Assembly (NCBI GenBank): GCA_029261995.1
Contig: JAJDAF010000007.1
Span: 40,633 to 104,632, forward strand
Length of the DNA: 64,000 nucleotides
Origin: Candidatus Zhuqueibacterota bacterium
GTDB lineage: Bacteria > Zhuqueibacterota > Zhuqueibacteria > Oceanimicrobiales > Oceanimicrobiaceae
Direction: 5' to 3'
In this document: positions 1 to 9,019 of the stretch, piece by piece
How the letters are laid out: each line of letters begins with the position of its first letter
Position numbering within the stretch: the first letter of the stretch is position 1
Made by a program: the position numbers and the translations under genes
The notes under the pieces: model-generated
Told to the model about the DNA's origin: nothing
The model's input: only the letters and a program-made list of their open reading frames with translations
Databases searched by the model: none

Positions 1-1088
1 TTCACTTCCTGTGTGCCTTCGACTTCCCCCAGAATCGTCACTGACTTTTTGACCAGGCTGCGCTTGAACGCCGTAAGTTGGCCCATAAAACCATGCACGA
101 CGGAGACATGATTCTGCGTCAACATGGTCGGCACCGGATCGTACTTGGCCGAGAACTCGAACAGGGTGAAGTAGTCGGCTTCCGCGCTACGTACGCGCGG
201 CATGTTGCTCGGTGGGTAATCGATATCCGAGTGCTCGTAGACCAGGGGGTTCTGCTCTGGCCTGAAGTTCTCGAACGCGAACGCGTTCTGATAATCCAAC
301 TGCGACTGCGCGTCGGGATCGGGTGGATCGCCATCAAAAATCGAGGCGACGATGTCAGTCTGGCCTGCCGCCAGAGAGATGTCAATGGTGTCAGTCGCGG
401 AGCACATGGCGAACAGGAAGCCGCCCTTGCCGACATACTGCTGAATAGCCTGAGCCACGGCCTTCTTTTCATCGGCAACGGTGGCGAAGCCAAGCCGCTT
501 GGCCTGCTCTTCGTTCTTTAGCACTTGCTCAATGTACCAAGGCGCGTTGCGAAAATTCGCGTAGAATTTGCCGTACTGGCCAGTGAAATCCTCGTGATGC
601 AGGTGGAGCCAATCATAGTTCTCCAGGTCGCCGCGCAGCACATCTTCATCCCAAAGGGTTTCGTAGGGGATCTCCGCGTAGGTCAGGGCCAGGGTCACGG
701 CATCATCCCACACCTGTTTGTGAGGCGGAGTGTAGACCGCTATGCGGGGCGCTTTTTCAAGCAGCACAACATCCATGTTGCCGCTTTCGATGTCGGCATA
801 AAGCTGGGTGCCGGCGCCAGCGCTGACGGTGCTAAATGTGACGCCGCGCAGCCTGAGTTCGCGCTCAACCGCCGGGTAGTAGTCCAGCATAAACGAACCG
901 CCGCGGTAGTTCAGCAACCACTCGGCGTTGATGCTGCGCTCCAAGGCCCAAAAGGTCACGCCGTAGGCTTTGAGGTGGTCCGTTTGTTTCAGGTCCATGG
1001 GGATGAGAATTTTCTGTGCCTGCAGCGGAATGGCCGGCAAGACCAAGGCGAGCAGCAGTGTGAATCTCAGTGGGATTGCTCTCTTCAT
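1..1088 (-). CDS. Secreted 'asparagine synthetase B'-like protein of unknown function, C-terminus cut by the window edge
   Basis: The reading frame is open from about 1088 to the window start, giving at least 362 residues, so the C-terminus is missing. It begins with a signal peptide (MKRAIPLRF, then a Leu-rich core ending near QAQ). The mature part carries the stretches LIPMDLKQTDHLKAYG, LLNYRGGSF, LHHEDFTGQYGKFYANFRNAPW and GGFLFAMCSATDTID. I recognise these from a secreted family of Bacteroidetes, Ignavibacteria and relatives that databases often call asparagine synthetase B. I see no glutaminase Cys at residue 2 and no PP-loop synthetase motif, so that label is probably wrong. The Gly-rich FAMCSAT segment recalls the nucleophile elbow of glutamine-amidotransferase/DJ-1-like folds, but this is inference. 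An in-frame ATG at 1097 is an alternative start. It is the last gene seen of the left-arm series. Confidence 0.7.
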   Translation of the reverse strand, partial: MKRAIPLRFTLLLALVLPAIPLQAQKILIPMDLKQTDHLKAYGVTFWALERSINAEWLLNYRGGSFMLDYYPAVERELRLRGVTFSTVSAGAGTQLYADIESGNMDVVLLEKAPRIAVYTPPHKQVWDDAVTLALTYAEIPYETLWDEDVLRGDLENYDWLHLHHEDFTGQYGKFYANFRNAPWYIEQVLKNEEQAKRLGFATVADEKKAVAQAIQQYVGKGGFLFAMCSATDTIDISLAAGQTDIVASIFDGDPPDPDAQSQLDYQNAFAFENFRPEQNPLVYEHSDIDYPPSNMPRVRSAEADYFTLFEFSAKYDPVPTMLTQNHVSVVHGFMGQLTAFKRSLVKKSVTILGEVEGTQEV

Positions 1089-1219
1089 AGCTTCCATCAA
1101 TTCTGTAGATAGTATTACCGCTGACGTCTTACACAAAAAAACAAACGTGCTTGAAGAACTGTCGCGAATCCGTGTTTCCCCTGTGCGAATTCGTGGCCAT
1201 TTTTTTAAAGCCCGGGTCG

Positions 1220-3148
1220 TTAGTTATTGAGTTTCTGCGCGGGAAACGAACGCAATTTGAGGCGCACTTCCTCAACGTAAAGGCTGTTGGGATAGTTGAC
1301 CAGAACTTTCTCGTAAGCATCGTAGGCTTTCCGCGAGTCGCCAACAGCCAGTTCGTAAATCTCGCCAATTCGTTTTTGCGCCAACGCATTGAAAACGCTT
1401 TCCGGGTGCTGTTGCAGCAGGCCGGTCAGATGGTCGATGGCCTTATGATGGTCGCCACGACGATTCTCCAGATCCGCCAACTCAAGCAGAGCCTCGTCGG
1501 CCACGCCCGACTGTGGATAAGTCGCAAGCAGGTTTTCTAACGCCGAAATAGCTTTGGCATCGATCTTTTGCAGCTTGAACCTCTGAGCCCCGCCATAAAG
1601 TTTGAGTGCCGGCTCAGAGCTGGCCCGGTTTTCTTCAATCAGAAACATCAGCTCGAGCGCGTCATTTACAAAATCCTGATTCCTGCCTTCGGCGCCGATA
1701 TCGTCTGTCAGACTGGTTAGCGATTCCAGTGCGGTGTCGTAGTCTTCGGTTAGAAAGTTGAGGTAGGCCGTCTGATACTCAGCCTGGTCGCGCAATGCGG
1801 AACCGGCCGGCAGCATCTTGGTCGAGCGCGCGTACCACTTTTGGGCGTCTTCGAACTCGCCGCGCGCAGCATGGCAGTCGCCGATGCGAACGTAAGCCTG
1901 GTTGGTTCTTTTTCCGCGCGGATGCTTCTGAGTAATGGCATCATACGCCTGCAGCGCCTTGTCCAGGTCGAACAAATCGTTGAAGTAGATTTCACCGATG
2001 AGAAACATCGCCTCCTGCCCCCAGGTCGATCGATTGTCAATCGCGACCAACTCCTCTAGCTTTTGTAGTGCTTGCGCGGGCATTCCCTGCTTTTTCCGCG
2101 CCTGGGCCAAGCCAAACAACGCCTGGACCGTGAATTGCGAGCGGGGATATTTCTCCACGATGAGGTTGAAGGACTGCTCCGCAAACGAGAATTCTTCGGC
2201 CTTCAAAGCCTTCTCGCCAAAGAAGAAAAGCTCACGACCCGACTCATTCTTCCTTTTCAAATTCGGCGGAGGCTCCATGGTTTCAAGGATTTGAAACTGC
2301 TCCATGGCGTGGGCGAAGTCCTCGATTCTGAGATACAGGTCAGCCATAAGTTTGCGCACCAGATACTTCTGCTTGTGGTTTGGCAGCGCCTCACTTAGAA
2401 TGTCAGCGACGGAACGAGCCGTTTCGCTGTCTTTCGTGTAGTTGACGATCCGGCCTTCGATATAGGAAAACTGGTTCGGGTTGTGTGCAAGATGGGTCAG
2501 ATATTCACGGGTTGCCTCTTTGTACTTGAGCCGGATGACATAAATGTTGGCTAGCTCAAACACAAAAAGTGTCTGCTGCTTGAAGTGCGTTCTGCCTTGC
2601 AGATACACCTGAATGGCGTCGTCGTAGAGCCGATTCGCGATCATGGCGTTAGCGATGTAAGTGTAGCTCGGCTTCTGGTTGGCGAACCGCGCCACGGCTT
2701 CCTGCCAGACCATTGTTGCATCGTCCGGCAAGCCCTGCTTGTAATAGACGCCCCCCATGTCAGCATAATATTTAACGTTTACCCTTGCGGCCATCTGCGA
2801 CTTGATGATGCCAAGCAGTTCATCAAAGCGTTTGAGGCGGAGAAGATTTCGTTTGACACCCTCATAGTAGAGCTGATTAGAAGGGACTTGCTGGAGCAGA
2901 TTCTGGTAGATTCGGAGTGCTCCGACATAGTTTCCGCGGCGCTCGTAATCCTGGGCCATGCGGATCCGGTTTTGGTCGGGGCGCGCCTGTTGTTGAACCC
3001 GGGGAGTTGCCTTTCGTTTGATCGTTTGCTGGGCTACGAGTCCTGAGAAAGTGCTGTCAAACAGCGCTGCAAGCAGGAGGGCCACAAGTATCGCTCTGCC
3101 GCCCACGAAACAAGAGCGCGAGTCCGCCCGCGGAATTTGGTTTCGCAT
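1220..3148 (-). CDS. Secreted tetratricopeptide-repeat protein, 642 aa
   Basis: An N-terminal hydrophobic segment at about residues 18-38 (ILVALLLAALF) ending near VAQQ looks like a signal peptide or anchor, which places the protein in the periplasm. The rest is helical repeats of TPR/Sel1 character. Recognisable units include RRGNYVGALRIYQNLLQQVP, FAEQSFNLIVEKYPRSQFTVQ, DKALQAYDAITQKHPRGK and AYDAYEKVLVNYPNSLYVEE, similar to the TPR scaffold of YbgF/CpoB and BamD-like proteins. Its ATG shares one base with the TGA of the upstream DUF4175-like gene (TGATG), so the two are translationally coupled and probably act together. The substrate is unknown; a scaffold role is inferred. Confidence 0.85.
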   Translation of the reverse strand: MRNQIPRADSRSCFVGGRAILVALLLAALFDSTFSGLVAQQTIKRKATPRVQQQARPDQNRIRMAQDYERRGNYVGALRIYQNLLQQVPSNQLYYEGVKRNLLRLKRFDELLGIIKSQMAARVNVKYYADMGGVYYKQGLPDDATMVWQEAVARFANQKPSYTYIANAMIANRLYDDAIQVYLQGRTHFKQQTLFVFELANIYVIRLKYKEATREYLTHLAHNPNQFSYIEGRIVNYTKDSETARSVADILSEALPNHKQKYLVRKLMADLYLRIEDFAHAMEQFQILETMEPPPNLKRKNESGRELFFFGEKALKAEEFSFAEQSFNLIVEKYPRSQFTVQALFGLAQARKKQGMPAQALQKLEELVAIDNRSTWGQEAMFLIGEIYFNDLFDLDKALQAYDAITQKHPRGKRTNQAYVRIGDCHAARGEFEDAQKWYARSTKMLPAGSALRDQAEYQTAYLNFLTEDYDTALESLTSLTDDIGAEGRNQDFVNDALELMFLIEENRASSEPALKLYGGAQRFKLQKIDAKAISALENLLATYPQSGVADEALLELADLENRRGDHHKAIDHLTGLLQQHPESVFNALAQKRIGEIYELAVGDSRKAYDAYEKVLVNYPNSLYVEEVRLKLRSFPAQKLNN

Positions 3149-6100
3149 CAGTTGTTCGCTCCGCCGTCGGTTTCTTTCTCCGCTGCGAGCGCCTCGAAAT
3201 ATTTCTGAATTAGCTCCTTGTAGTCTTTTGAGTAGCCCTCTTTCATCGCCTTCAGCAATTCATTCTTCAACCTCTCCCTCTCCGCATCTTCCATCTCCGG
3301 CAAAGCCGCCGGGTTGAGGGCCTGGTAGGTCTTGCCGGTTTCGGCCTTGCGCTTGCGGCTGTAGTCGCGGTCGTGCATGGAGCGCTGGGCGTCGAGCATG
3401 CGGGACAGGATTCGCTTCTGACGCGTAATCGTGTTGCGGTTGAGGTTCTGGCGCTGCATGTCTTCGACGACCTTCTTCATATCGTCGCCGATTTTCCCAA
3501 GATCGCCGAGAACATCCGACCGCTTGCCACTCTCACGCATAAGCTGCTGCAAAGACTTTCGGACCGCCTCCTGCTCTGCCGCAAGCCTGGACATCGCTGC
3601 TTGCTGCTCCATGCTCAGGCCGCCTTGCTTCTGGCCCTGACCCATTCCCTGCGTCTGCTGATTGATTCCCTCCTGCTGGCCAGAGAGGCCCATCATTTTT
3701 TGCATCATCTCCTGAAAACCAATGGCAGACGACGAGCCGCTCAGTCCCTGCATGGAGCTGCGAAGTTGGGAGGCAGCATCATTGAGGCCGGCCATCGCTT
3801 GCGACTGCTGCTTGCCAGACTGGCCGGGGTTGCGGCTTTCGAGACCCTCAACCGCACCCTGCATACCTTGCGAGGCTTTTCCCAAAGCTTTGCCGATATC
3901 CGAGGTCACGAAAAAAGTGTTCTGTGAGAGTTCATACAGTTGTTGCGTCACCCGGTTGAGTCCGGATTGCATGTCTTGCTGCTGGTCTGCCATTTCGCCA
4001 AGCCCGGGCGTGTTGCGGTCCGAGCCGCTGGTTTTCTGCCGCAGGCTTTCCTGTTTCTTCGAGAGGCTGAGCAAATCATGCGATGACCTTTTCAGGGCCT
4101 GCATGATGCGCTGCTTTTCCTGCTGAGAAAGTTGCTGCTGCGCATCTTCTAGAGACTGCACCATCTGCTGCAAGCCCTGCGAGGCCTTCTGGCCACTTTT
4201 CTGGCCAGACTGCATCTGGCCGGATTGGAATTGCTGGCTGGCCTGCTGCATGTCCTGCTGCAGGCCGTTCTCGCCGAGTTGGCTTTGAGCCGCCTCTACT
4301 TTGTTTTGTGGCTGCTCCATCTGCGGAAATTCGCTCATCTTCTTCTTCAGATCGTCGAGATCCTTGGACAGGTCGTCGGTGTCTTTGCGAATGCCTTCCT
4401 GTTCCTCTGCATATTTCTGCTGCTGCTCTGCACCCTGCGACTCTGAGGCATTCTTGTTGAGTTCATCCTGACGCCGAAGCAAGTCCTGCGCCTTTCTTAG
4501 AGACTCATCCAGCTTCTGCTCTACTTGCAGCTTTTTCAGCAGATTCAACGTCCGTTCCATGCTCTTCAGGAAGTCTTCCTGGGAGGCCGCCATCTTCTCC
4601 ATGGCGTCTTTCAACTGCTTTGGATCAAGCTCTTCCATCTGGCTCTGCAGCTTCTCCATGGCCTCCCGCAGGTCTTCCGACAACATCTCCTCCATCAATT
4701 CCTGCAGCTCACGATATTTCTCAAGTGTTTCTGGGGAGACCAGGTCATTCTGCTCCATGCGCGTGACCATCTCCTCCAGCTTCTGCTGCAAGTCCTGAAG
4801 CTCTTCGCGTACTTTGCCTTGAGCGCTTACCGCCTCCTGAACCTCCTGCTTTTCCTCCCAGTTGAGTTCGGGATCGCGTTTCATTTGTTGTACGACCTCG
4901 GCAATCGTCTCCTTCAGGGCATTGGTTTCCTCGAAGATTTCCTCCAGCTCGTCAATGGTTTCCTCGTGCTCAGAGGTGACTTCCTCGTACATTTCATAAA
5001 TCGATGGAAACCGCACGCGGTAAGTCGGGCTACGGGTGCTCTTCGGGCCAGAAATCGCGTCGTTGTCAAAGACCTCCGCGAAGTAGGTCACGACATCCTC
5101 CGGAAAAATACCGATGCCGGACAGGTCCCAGTTGTGATTGATCAGCAGCTTGTCGCTGGCGCCCGCTTCGACCGGCAGGTCGATGAAAGTTAGGGCGCCT
5201 TCGTTGACGCCTTGCTGCAGAATTCTGTAGCCGAGGCGTGCTTTTGAAATGCCGAAGTCATCCTGGGCATCGACGCTCAGTTGCAGCAGCATCTCCTTAT
5301 CCAGATCGACGTCCTGGCCAGGAAAGGGAATCTCAACGATGGGATATTGATCATCGACGACAGACAACCGGTACTCAATCGGTGCGTCATTCTTGAGAGC
5401 CTTGCGGTCCTCCAGCTCGACATGGTAGCTGCCGTTTTTGGTCAGAGAGAAATTTCCGGAGACTTCCTGCCCAGAAATGTTGAGGGGTAGGCTGCCTCCG
5501 TCATCAAAAACAATCTGAGCCGCCGCGACCGTCTTGTTGGTCTGGAGGGAAAGGCCAACGCTCGTTCCGCGCAGCGCAGACACATCGCCAACATTCTCAT
5601 CCAGCAGTTGGTGTCCCAGCCGCGAGTACCGCGGATAGTCGAGAGTAAGCTGCAACCCGCGGACAAACGGCAGTTCAACCACGGCCACCGAGAATCGATC
5701 CGTTTCGTGGCCACCAGCTTTGAAAAAGTACTGCTTGTCATTGATAATCTTCTCCAGCCGGTGTGAGAAGTCAGCGCCGTCCGAATTGAGAAGGATTCGG
5801 TCAAACTCCCGGGCCTCGGCATTCTTAACAAAGAGAATGGCCTCGGGAACAGGCTCGCCCTTCACGGTTGCAGTTATCTCAATCGACTCGCCCTTGACAA
5901 TTTCGACATTGCCCGGACTGACCTCCAGTGTCGTGGCAATTTCCCGCACAAACGCAACCGTGGGGCGAGAGAGTCGATAGGACGCCCTCGTCAGAGACGA
6001 GGAAAAAATCAGCAGCAACAACACCACCGCGCCGGCCAGCGCCAGCAGTTGGCGTGCTGCCTTTCGGACCGGCTCCAGGCTGACGATGGTTTTGAAATCC

Positions 6101-6543
6101 AGAGATTTCGTCTCGGAGTAAACCGTCGCTAGCGATCTGTCCGCCAGCTCAAGAGAATAGCCCTCGCGGTTGTCCTGGTGTTTGAGAAAGACCTCGAGCG
6201 CGTCCGCCAGGCGGTCCTTGACCTCAATGTTCTTTTGTCCGACCTGGAGAGCAAGTTGCACGTCGCCGGGCTGGTTCGGTCTGAATAGCAGAGAAAACAA
6301 TGGTCGGCCGATAAACCAGGCAACCGCCGCCAGCGAGCCGCAACCCACCAGCACCAACAGTGAGATTCGTGCGGCGGGTACGAAATGAAAGACCGCCTCC
6401 AGAATGTGCGCCGCCATGACCAGTCCCGCCACAACAGCCAGAACAAACAGGGCGCCACGCAGCGCACTCATGCGCTTTTGGCGCTTGCGGAGTTGGTTCA
6501 GCCTTTGAAGAAGCGCTTCGTAAGCTTGATCTAACCTGCCCAT
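3148..6543 (-). CDS. DUF4175-like membrane protein with long Gln/Met-rich coiled coil, 1131 aa
   Basis: Two membrane segments lie near residues 28-80 (ALFVLAVVAGLVMAAHIL and SLLVLVGCGSLAAVAWFI) and a third near 165-180 (LALAGAVVLLLLIF). Next come beta-rich Ig-like sequence (about 200-510), a Glu-rich coiled coil (about 520-700), and some 300 residues very rich in Gln, Met, Ser and Gly (about 700-1010). The C-terminus ends in a conserved helical tail (GYSKDYKELIQKYFEAL). This order matches the DUF4175 family of Bacteroidetes and Gemmatimonadetes, whose function is not established. The DUF4159 gene ends 8 bp upstream and the TPR gene overlaps downstream, so the three form one unit. DUF4159/DUF4175 genes elsewhere often sit with MoxR/BatA-type genes, but none is inside this window. 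The start is supported by GAGG upstream. Confidence 0.75.
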   Translation of the reverse strand: MGRLDQAYEALLQRLNQLRKRQKRMSALRGALFVLAVVAGLVMAAHILEAVFHFVPAARISLLVLVGCGSLAAVAWFIGRPLFSLLFRPNQPGDVQLALQVGQKNIEVKDRLADALEVFLKHQDNREGYSLELADRSLATVYSETKSLDFKTIVSLEPVRKAARQLLALAGAVVLLLLIFSSSLTRASYRLSRPTVAFVREIATTLEVSPGNVEIVKGESIEITATVKGEPVPEAILFVKNAEAREFDRILLNSDGADFSHRLEKIINDKQYFFKAGGHETDRFSVAVVELPFVRGLQLTLDYPRYSRLGHQLLDENVGDVSALRGTSVGLSLQTNKTVAAAQIVFDDGGSLPLNISGQEVSGNFSLTKNGSYHVELEDRKALKNDAPIEYRLSVVDDQYPIVEIPFPGQDVDLDKEMLLQLSVDAQDDFGISKARLGYRILQQGVNEGALTFIDLPVEAGASDKLLINHNWDLSGIGIFPEDVVTYFAEVFDNDAISGPKSTRSPTYRVRFPSIYEMYEEVTSEHEETIDELEEIFEETNALKETIAEVVQQMKRDPELNWEEKQEVQEAVSAQGKVREELQDLQQKLEEMVTRMEQNDLVSPETLEKYRELQELMEEMLSEDLREAMEKLQSQMEELDPKQLKDAMEKMAASQEDFLKSMERTLNLLKKLQVEQKLDESLRKAQDLLRRQDELNKNASESQGAEQQQKYAEEQEGIRKDTDDLSKDLDDLKKKMSEFPQMEQPQNKVEAAQSQLGENGLQQDMQQASQQFQSGQMQSGQKSGQKASQGLQQMVQSLEDAQQQLSQQEKQRIMQALKRSSHDLLSLSKKQESLRQKTSGSDRNTPGLGEMADQQQDMQSGLNRVTQQLYELSQNTFFVTSDIGKALGKASQGMQGAVEGLESRNPGQSGKQQSQAMAGLNDAASQLRSSMQGLSGSSSAIGFQEMMQKMMGLSGQQEGINQQTQGMGQGQKQGGLSMEQQAAMSRLAAEQEAVRKSLQQLMRESGKRSDVLGDLGKIGDDMKKVVEDMQRQNLNRNTITRQKRILSRMLDAQRSMHDRDYSRKRKAETGKTYQALNPAALPEMEDAERERLKNELLKAMKEGYSKDYKELIQKYFEALAAEKETDGGANN

Positions 6544-6550
6544 GGCAACC

Positions 6551-7219
6551 TCAGTTGGTCAATGCGTAAACAAGAATGTTGGTTCCCATTTCAAAAGCTT
6601 TTTGCCTCACTTCGGGTGGGTCGTTGTGGACAAGTTCATCGGCCCATCCGTCCGAAATATTGGTGTTGAACGTATAGAAGACAACCATGCGGCCTTCGTG
6701 GAAAATTCCAAAGCTCTTCGGCGGGCCGCCGTCATGTTCGTGAATTTTTGGGGCGCCGGATTGAAATCCGAAGTGTTGGCGAAATATCGGATGTGAGAAA
6801 GGAATCGCAACCAGCTCGGCGCCGGGAAAGACCTTCTTAATTTCTTTGCGGAAACTCTCGTCCATGCCATAGTCGTCATCAGCGTAAAGAAAGCCGCCCG
6901 AGGTCAGGTAAAGGCGCAGGCGCTCCACCTCAGATTTCGAAAATGAGATTTTGCCGTGACCGGTCATGAACAGGATCGGAAACGAAAACAACTCCTCGTC
7001 CATGATTTCAACCACCGCCTCCTGCAGGCCGACATCCACGTTTGTGTGTGTCGCCATAAATCGGAGCATGTTGGGAATGCTGGAAGGATCGTTGTACCAA
7101 TCACCGCCGCCGCCATACTTGAGGCGGGCCAATACGAACTCACTGCGCGCAGGCGCGGATTGAGCGAACAAAGCAGCCGGTATCGGGAAGAGAAAAACGA
7201 GGAAAAGCAACCGTTTCAT
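6551..7219 (-). CDS. DUF4159-domain secreted protein
   Basis: The protein is 222 residues from the ATG at 7219. A GTG at 7228, overlapping the upstream TAG, would add three. A signal peptide (MKRLLFLVFLFPIPAALFAQ) is followed by one DUF4159 domain: FVLARLKYGGGGDWYNDPSSIPN near the mature N-terminus, FPILFMTGHGKISFS near residue 80, GGFLYADDDYGMD near 110, and the closing GTNILVYALTN. This family has a flavodoxin/ThuA-like alpha/beta fold and lies beside DUF4175, vWA or MoxR genes in other bacteria. The biochemical role is unknown. Here it directly precedes the DUF4175-like gene, which agrees with that pattern. Confidence 0.85.
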   Translation of the reverse strand: MKRLLFLVFLFPIPAALFAQSAPARSEFVLARLKYGGGGDWYNDPSSIPNMLRFMATHTNVDVGLQEAVVEIMDEELFSFPILFMTGHGKISFSKSEVERLRLYLTSGGFLYADDDYGMDESFRKEIKKVFPGAELVAIPFSHPIFRQHFGFQSGAPKIHEHDGGPPKSFGIFHEGRMVVFYTFNTNISDGWADELVHNDPPEVRQKAFEMGTNILVYALTN

Positions 7220-7227
7220 AGAGACCA

Positions 7228-7737
7228 CTAATAAACAGAAAAGCCAACCATGACAACCATTGCGGTGGCTGCGGCAACCTTGGTCAGTTTGCCGCCGATG
7301 GCGCCAAGAAACGCACCGAAACCAACCCGCAATGACTTATCCAAATCCTTGGAACTTGAGTACTCAAACACAGCAGCGCCGGCAAATGCGCCGGCAAATG
7401 CACCGACTAACGTGCCGACCAAAGGAAGAATGGGCGTAGCCCAGATAGCGCCGACGAAACCACCCAAAACCGCACCTGCCATTGCCCTGCGCGAACCACC
7501 ATACTTGCCGGCAGCGGCGGCGCCGATAAAAAACTCAAACGCTTCAACGACAAGCGCCACCAACAGCAAAAGTCCAACCGTTCCCCAGGTCAACTCCGCA
7601 AACCCGGTAAGCCATGCGAAAACCAGGGCGTTTGCCACAATGATGAAAGTGCCCGGTACGCCGACAGGAATGACAAGCACGCTGCCCACCATAATGATCC
7701 AAAACAGCAGGTGGCCGAGAATTTCCAGCACAATCAT
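7228..7737 (-). CDS. DUF456 family integral membrane protein, 169 aa
   Basis: The protein is almost entirely hydrophobic and small-residue rich, with about four to five membrane segments. A Gly/Ala-rich central part (GGSRRAMAGAVLGGFVGAIW, then GAFAGAFAGAAVFEY) is characteristic of DUF456, whose tandem glycine-zipper-like repeats and Lys/Arg-rich C-terminal turn (GAFLGAIGGKLTKV) are conserved. The function of the family is unknown. The start codon overlaps the end of the SurA-like gene by 4 bp and the stop overlaps the next gene start, so it is translated as part of the left-arm operon. Confidence 0.8.
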   Translation of the reverse strand: MIVLEILGHLLFWIIMVGSVLVIPVGVPGTFIIVANALVFAWLTGFAELTWGTVGLLLLVALVVEAFEFFIGAAAAGKYGGSRRAMAGAVLGGFVGAIWATPILPLVGTLVGAFAGAFAGAAVFEYSSSKDLDKSLRVGFGAFLGAIGGKLTKVAAATAMVVMVGFSVY

Positions 7738-9014
7738 TGCGCCTTTATCTCAATATAGACGTCTTTCTTGATGTCAGTGACGAACTTCTCGAACTCGCGT
7801 CGCCGTTTAAGATCAAGCGCCCAGCCCTCCAGCTGCTCCCAGTCCTTTGAGATATCGAGTTGGCGTTCTTGGCGCCGGTCATCTACCCGAATGAGATGGT
7901 AGCCAAAACGCGTCTTAACCGGAGCAGAGATGTCACCTGGCACGAGCCCCTCAACCGCGTCTTTGAATGCCGGGATCTGGAAGGCTTCCAACTCGAACCA
8001 GCCAAGGTCGCCGCCCTTTGAAGATGAGTCTTTGTCCTTTGAAAACTCGGTAACCGCGTCACCGAAAGGTGGGTCTCCCGCGAGTATCTTTTCCCGCAGC
8101 CGCTCGAGTCGCCGTATTGTCTCCTGTTCGTCGTCGGGTGATTTATCGACCTGAAACAAAACATGGCGGGTGTGAATTCGTTCACCCTGCCTTTCAAGCA
8201 ACTGGATGATGTGCCAGCCAAATTCGCTACGGACAAGCTCTGAAATCTGGCCGGGTTGCAGACCGTAAGCCACCTCTTCGTATTCACGCACCATGTCGCC
8301 CCGTGACGAAAACCCCAAGTCGCCACCCTTCGGGCCTGATGGGCCTTCGGAAAACTGCCTCGCCAAGTCCGCAAAATCCTCGCCGGCCTGCACTCGCCGC
8401 AGCACCTCTTCGGCTTTTTTGCGGGCCGCGCCAATTGCATCATCGCTTGGCTCAATTCGGACAAGAATGTGACTGATCTTCACAGCCTCTTTCAGGGTAG
8501 GCAAGCTGTCGCGAAATGTCTTGTAGAATTCATCGACCTCGCGCCGGGCTATTTGCACCTCGAAACTTTTGGTCTCTCGAAGCTTCTGCACAAGCAGTCG
8601 CTCTTCAACCTCGGGCCGGAATTCTCGCCGGATCTGTCTGATGTTTGAACCAAAATAATCCTCGACGCGTTTCTCAGAGCCGAGCTGCTGCACCATCTGC
8701 TGAATCTGTTCGTCCAAAACGCCATCGACCTGGCGATCGGAAATCGTTACACTGTCTTCCTTTGCCTTGACCAGCAGCGCTTTTTGGGTGATGAGTTCTT
8801 CGAGCATCTTTTCTTGAATGCTTCCAAACTTGGCCGGATCTTTTGCGGGGTCAATGCCATTCTGGATGGCTGCGCTGTAAGCAAACTGCTGCAACTCTGA
8901 ACGCAGGATGATATTCTCATCGACAACGGCAATAACGTTATCGAGAACTTCCTGAGCCGGAAGGCTGGTTATGGCAATTGTGAGCGCAACCAGGCAGAGG
9001 GTTTTTCTAAACAT
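7734..9014 (-). CDS. surA: SurA-type periplasmic chaperone and peptidyl-prolyl isomerase, 426 aa
   Basis: A signal peptide (TLCLVALTIAITSLPAQ) is followed by a SurA-like N-terminal chaperone region (DNVIAVVDENIILRSELQQF) and two parvulin-type rotamase domains. The first is at about residues 178-275 (VKISHILVRIEP to FGWHIIQLLER) and the second at about 285-385 (IHTRHVLFQVDK to FGYHLIRVDDR). Both hold the typical GGDLG and FGxHxI segments. SurA escorts unfolded outer-membrane proteins across the periplasm and isomerises prolyl bonds. The gene follows another parvulin-like lipoprotein gene with a 5-bp gap. The pairing fits the several predicted secreted or outer-membrane proteins in this window. 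Confidence 0.9.
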   Translation of the reverse strand: MFRKTLCLVALTIAITSLPAQEVLDNVIAVVDENIILRSELQQFAYSAAIQNGIDPAKDPAKFGSIQEKMLEELITQKALLVKAKEDSVTISDRQVDGVLDEQIQQMVQQLGSEKRVEDYFGSNIRQIRREFRPEVEERLLVQKLRETKSFEVQIARREVDEFYKTFRDSLPTLKEAVKISHILVRIEPSDDAIGAARKKAEEVLRRVQAGEDFADLARQFSEGPSGPKGGDLGFSSRGDMVREYEEVAYGLQPGQISELVRSEFGWHIIQLLERQGERIHTRHVLFQVDKSPDDEQETIRRLERLREKILAGDPPFGDAVTEFSKDKDSSSKGGDLGWFELEAFQIPAFKDAVEGLVPGDISAPVKTRFGYHLIRVDDRRQERQLDISKDWEQLEGWALDLKRRREFEKFVTDIKKDVYIEIKAQ

Positions 9015-9019
9015 TTTCG

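Noticed and set aside
525..1112. Plus-strand frame of 195 codons near the left edge
   Set aside because: It is antisense to the secreted asparagine-synthetase-B-like protein, whose signal peptide and conserved blocks are clear on the minus strand.
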